NCBI GenBank assembly: GCA_937952235.1
Contig: CALFZM010000131.1
Location: forward strand, 1-32,462
Source of the DNA: an uncultured Opitutia bacterium
GTDB taxonomy: Bacteria > Verrucomicrobiota > Verrucomicrobiia > Opitutales > Opitutaceae
Reading direction: 5' to 3'
Length of the DNA: 32,462 bases
Shown here: one piece after another, positions 29,847 to 32,462 of the stretch
Position numbering within the stretch: position 1 is the stretch's first letter
How the letters are laid out: each line of letters opens with the position of its first letter
Translations under genes and position numbers: made by a program
Notes under the pieces: model-generated
Told to the model about the DNA's origin: nothing
The model's input: only the letters and a program-made list of their open reading frames with translations
The model's database searches: none

Positions 29847-32462
29847 ATGATCTTCCGCACCCGTTTGCCCTCGGTCCTGATTTCCTTGCTTGCCGTTGGC
29901 GCCAGCCTGGCGGCCGCGCCCCGTGAGCCCTGGACGACCTCGCGCGTCGCCGGTTCGCCGGAGCCGCTCAAGCCGTTCACGTCCGAACCCTTCGCGCGCG
30001 AGCTGGAGCTGTCCGATGCGCTCGAACTCGCGGCCGTGCCCGGCGGACGGGCCTGGCTGGCGGTCGAGCGCCGGGGGCGCGTGCTCACTTTTCCCGCCGG
30101 GACCGCCGCCCCGGCGGCCGACGTGGTGCTCGACCTGCGCCCGCGGCATCGCCGGCTGGACAACACCTACAGCGTCGCCCTGCATCCGCGGTTTCGGGAG
30201 AACCGGCAGCTCTACGTCTGCTACGCGCTCGCCGACGGACAGCGGGACGGCAGCCGCATCTCGCGTTTCACCCTCACGTCGCTGGCGCCCCTGCGCGCCG
30301 ATCCCGCGAGCGAGGAGATCATCCTGACCTGGCGCGCGGGCGGGCACAACGGGTGCAGCCTGCAGTTTGGCCCGGATGGCTTCCTTTATATTTCCACCGG
30401 CGACGCCGGACCCGCCGCGCCGCCCGACCTGTACGCCACCGGCCAGGACGTGACGGACCTCGAGGGCTCGATCCTGCGCATCGACGTCGACCGGGCCGAC
30501 CCGGGCCGGGCCTACCGCATCCCGCCGGACAACCCGTGGGCCGACGCCCCGACGGTGCGGGCGGCCGACGGCGCGATGAAGCCGGCGCGGCCGGAGATCT
30601 GGGCCTACGGTCTGCGCAACCCGTGGCGGATGAGCTTCGACCGCGTGAAGGGCGACCTGTGGTGCGGCGACATCGGCTGGGAACTCTGGGAGATGGTCCA
30701 CCTGATCCGCCGCGGCGGCAACTACGGCTGGAGCGCGCTGGAGGCGAGCCAGCCGATCAAGCCGGAGCTGCTGAATCCGCTGAGTCCCGTGACCAAGCCG
30801 GTCGTGGCGCACCCGCACGCCGAGGCGGCCTCGATCACCGGCGGTTTCGTGTACCACGGGCGGCAGTTTCCCGAACTCGCGGGCGCGTATGTCTACGGCG
30901 ACTACGTGACGGGAAAGATCTGGGCGCTGTGGCACGACGGCAGCCAGGTGGTCCGCCACGAGGAGATCGCCGACACGCCGCACGCCATCATCGCCTTCGG
31001 CCAGGACGACGACGGCGAGCTCTGGTACCTGCATTATCCCGGCCGCAGCAGCCTGCACCGGCTCGTGCGCAACCCGCAGGCGGCGCCCGCGGCACCTTTT
31101 CCCCGGACGCTGGGCGAGACAGGAATTTTTGCCGACGTCGCCCGCCGGGTGCCGTCGCCCGGGGTGCACCCGTTCTCCGTCGGTACGGCGCTGTGGGAAG
31201 ACGGCGCCGTGGCCGAGCGGCTGGTGGCGCTGCGCGGCACGAGCTCGATCGTCACGACCGCCCGCCCGCGGCCCGGCCGGAAGGGCGGTGCGCCGGGAAT
31301 CGAATACACCACGACCTGGCCGGCGGGCGCCGTGCTCGTGCGCACGATCCTGCCCGGTGCGCTCGCACCCGACGACGCGGCCCGTTCCAAGCCGATCGAG
31401 ACGCAGTTGCTGCATTTCGACGGCGAGGCATGGAACGCGTACACTTATCGGTGGAACGAGGCCGGAAGCGACGCCGAGCTGGTGCCGGCGGAGGGGTTGG
31501 ACGTGACGATGCGGGTCTCCGCCGATCCGCAGGCCGCGGGGCCGCGCACGCGCGAGTTCACCTGGCGGTTCGAAAGCCGCGCGGAGTGCCTGCGCTGCCA
31601 CAACACCTGGAACCGCGGGGCCCTCGCGTTCACCCCCGTGCAACTGCACCGCGCCGGTGCCGCGCAGCGCCGGGAGTTGCTCGCGCTTGGCCTGATCGAC
31701 GACCACTTCCTCGCCCGGGCGCCCCAGGAAGCGGTCGCGCTCGACGGCCCCGACGCCGCGGCGCGAGCATGGCTGCACGTCAACTGCGCCACCTGTCACA
31801 CGGCGCACGCCGGCGGCGCGGTGCCGCTTTTCCTGGGCGGCGAGCTGCCGCCCGACAAGATGAACGCGATCGACGTGCCGCCGACGCAGGGAGGACTCGG
31901 CCTGACGCACGCCCGGCTCATCGCCCCGGGGGAACCGTGGAACTCGGTCCTCGCGGTGCGCATGGCAAAGTCCGGCGCGGGGCACATGCCGTTGCTCGGC
32001 TCGCGCGAGCCCGATGTCGCCGGGCTCCGGCTGATCGAGGACTGGATCGCCCGCCTGCCGGGCGGCCGCGGTTCCGCGGAGCCCGCCAGCGCGCGCTGGG
32101 ACGCCGGCACGATCGCGCGCGCGCTCGCGACCGTCGACGGTGCCATGCGCCTTCGGCGCGCCGTCGATGACGGTCGCATCGACGAGACGCTGCGGCTGCA
32201 GGCCTTCCAGCAGGCATGGGCGTCGCCGGAGCCGACGATCCGCGACCTGTTCGAGCGGTTCAAGCCGGACGCCCGGCGCGAGCGCACCCTCGGGGCGACC
32301 GTCGATCCGGCCTCGATCCTCGCCTTGAGCGGCGACCCGGGCCGGGGCGCAACCCTGCTGTCGCCCGAGGGCAAGCTCGCCGCGTGCCTGGCCTGTCACG
32401 TCGTGCAGGGGCACGGACGGCACTTCGGCCCCGACCTCTCGCGCATCGGCGCGCAGCAGGAC
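29847..32462 (+). CDS. Sugar dehydrogenase fused to a cytochrome region with three CxxCH motifs, 3' end missing
   Basis: The frame is open from the ATG at 29847 to the window edge, giving 872 residues without a stop. A signal peptide (about 1-24) leads into a PQQ-dependent glucose/sorbosone-dehydrogenase-type propeller: YSVALHPRFRENRQLYVCYA, GGHNGCSLQFGPDGFLYISTGDAG, GSILRIDVDR, YGLRNPWRMSFD and GDIGWELWEMV. A cytochrome part follows, with haem motifs at C581-LRC-H, C647-ATC-H and C847-LAC-H; the last sits in a PVC-type domain (HFGPDLSRIG). The first two resemble SO_2930-type dihaem proteins. The fusion could oxidise a sugar in the periplasm and pass electrons straight to haem. The C-terminus is outside the window. 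It is divergent from the amidohydrolase operon. Confidence 0.9.
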   Translation, partial: MIFRTRLPSVLISLLAVGASLAAAPREPWTTSRVAGSPEPLKPFTSEPFARELELSDALELAAVPGGRAWLAVERRGRVLTFPAGTAAPAADVVLDLRPRHRRLDNTYSVALHPRFRENRQLYVCYALADGQRDGSRISRFTLTSLAPLRADPASEEIILTWRAGGHNGCSLQFGPDGFLYISTGDAGPAAPPDLYATGQDVTDLEGSILRIDVDRADPGRAYRIPPDNPWADAPTVRAADGAMKPARPEIWAYGLRNPWRMSFDRVKGDLWCGDIGWELWEMVHLIRRGGNYGWSALEASQPIKPELLNPLSPVTKPVVAHPHAEAASITGGFVYHGRQFPELAGAYVYGDYVTGKIWALWHDGSQVVRHEEIADTPHAIIAFGQDDDGELWYLHYPGRSSLHRLVRNPQAAPAAPFPRTLGETGIFADVARRVPSPGVHPFSVGTALWEDGAVAERLVALRGTSSIVTTARPRPGRKGGAPGIEYTTTWPAGAVLVRTILPGALAPDDAARSKPIETQLLHFDGEAWNAYTYRWNEAGSDAELVPAEGLDVTMRVSADPQAAGPRTREFTWRFESRAECLRCHNTWNRGALAFTPVQLHRAGAAQRRELLALGLIDDHFLARAPQEAVALDGPDAAARAWLHVNCATCHTAHAGGAVPLFLGGELPPDKMNAIDVPPTQGGLGLTHARLIAPGEPWNSVLAVRMAKSGAGHMPLLGSREPDVAGLRLIEDWIARLPGGRGSAEPASARWDAGTIARALATVDGAMRLRRAVDDGRIDETLRLQAFQQAWASPEPTIRDLFERFKPDARRERTLGATVDPASILALSGDPGRGATLLSPEGKLAACLACHVVQGHGRHFGPDLSRIGAQQD

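Overview
The window is GC-rich, densely coding bacterial DNA with 20 confident genes, about 21 counting one hypothetical. It most resembles a Verrucomicrobiota genome, probably Opitutaceae-like. Four things point there: a PVC-type membrane-bound dehydrogenase ending in a CxxCH cytochrome, a sugar-dehydrogenase/cytochrome fusion, DUF1080 proteins, and many Tat-exported Gfo/Idh, TIM-barrel and amidohydrolase enzymes. The assignment is inferred from gene content; no rRNA or marker gene is present. I saw no tRNA, rRNA, CRISPR array, transposase or integrase.

Layout. 1-3617 (+): the end of a von Willebrand A-domain protein, then a histidine kinase/response regulator pair overlapping by ATGA. 3660-4568 (-) and 4658-7987 (+): a divergent pair, a Tat-exported hydroxypyruvate-isomerase-like protein and a 1109-residue fusion of an oligopeptide-type solute-binding protein to an ABC permease. 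8050-10228 (+): Tat-exported Mn-type superoxide dismutase, WYL-domain regulator, VOC protein. 10461-11153 (+): DUF1080 protein. 11421-18872 (-): PVC-type cytochrome/dehydrogenase, a 1154-residue protein I assign to diphosphate-dependent PEP carboxykinase, and an unidentified helical protein. 19257-19823 (+): GNAT acetyltransferase. 19840-21216 (-) and 21379-22272 (+): a divergent Gfo/Idh oxidoreductase and second isomerase paralogue around an operator-like inverted repeat. 22440-24122 (-): CehA/McbA-like metallohydrolase. 24265-26352 (+): putative lipoprotein with helical repeats, then a second DUF1080 protein. 26647-29648 (-): a third TIM-barrel protein and two amidohydrolases. 29847 to the window end (+): sugar dehydrogenase fused to a triple-CxxCH cytochrome region.

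Working together. Much of the gene set looks like an exported sugar/glycoside oxidation system. Gfo/Idh oxidation and DUF1080 3-keto-glycoside cleavage are established activities of those families. The TIM-barrel proteins would handle the keto-sugar products, and c-type cytochromes could take electrons. The link between these genes is inferred from co-occurrence and predicted export only.

The most unusual non-coding signal is a family of five dispersed, same-orientation intergenic elements (11293, 18997, 22309, 26371, 27705). The core is 76 bp with a strikingly regular plan: GGTGG, a 9-bp hairpin, a 22-nt linker, a second 9-bp hairpin, CCACC. One hairpin base pair covaries between copies. One copy is split by about 150 bp of a second inverted-repeat sequence. 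A separate 130-bp element with 28-bp terminal inverted repeats lies at 17841-17970.
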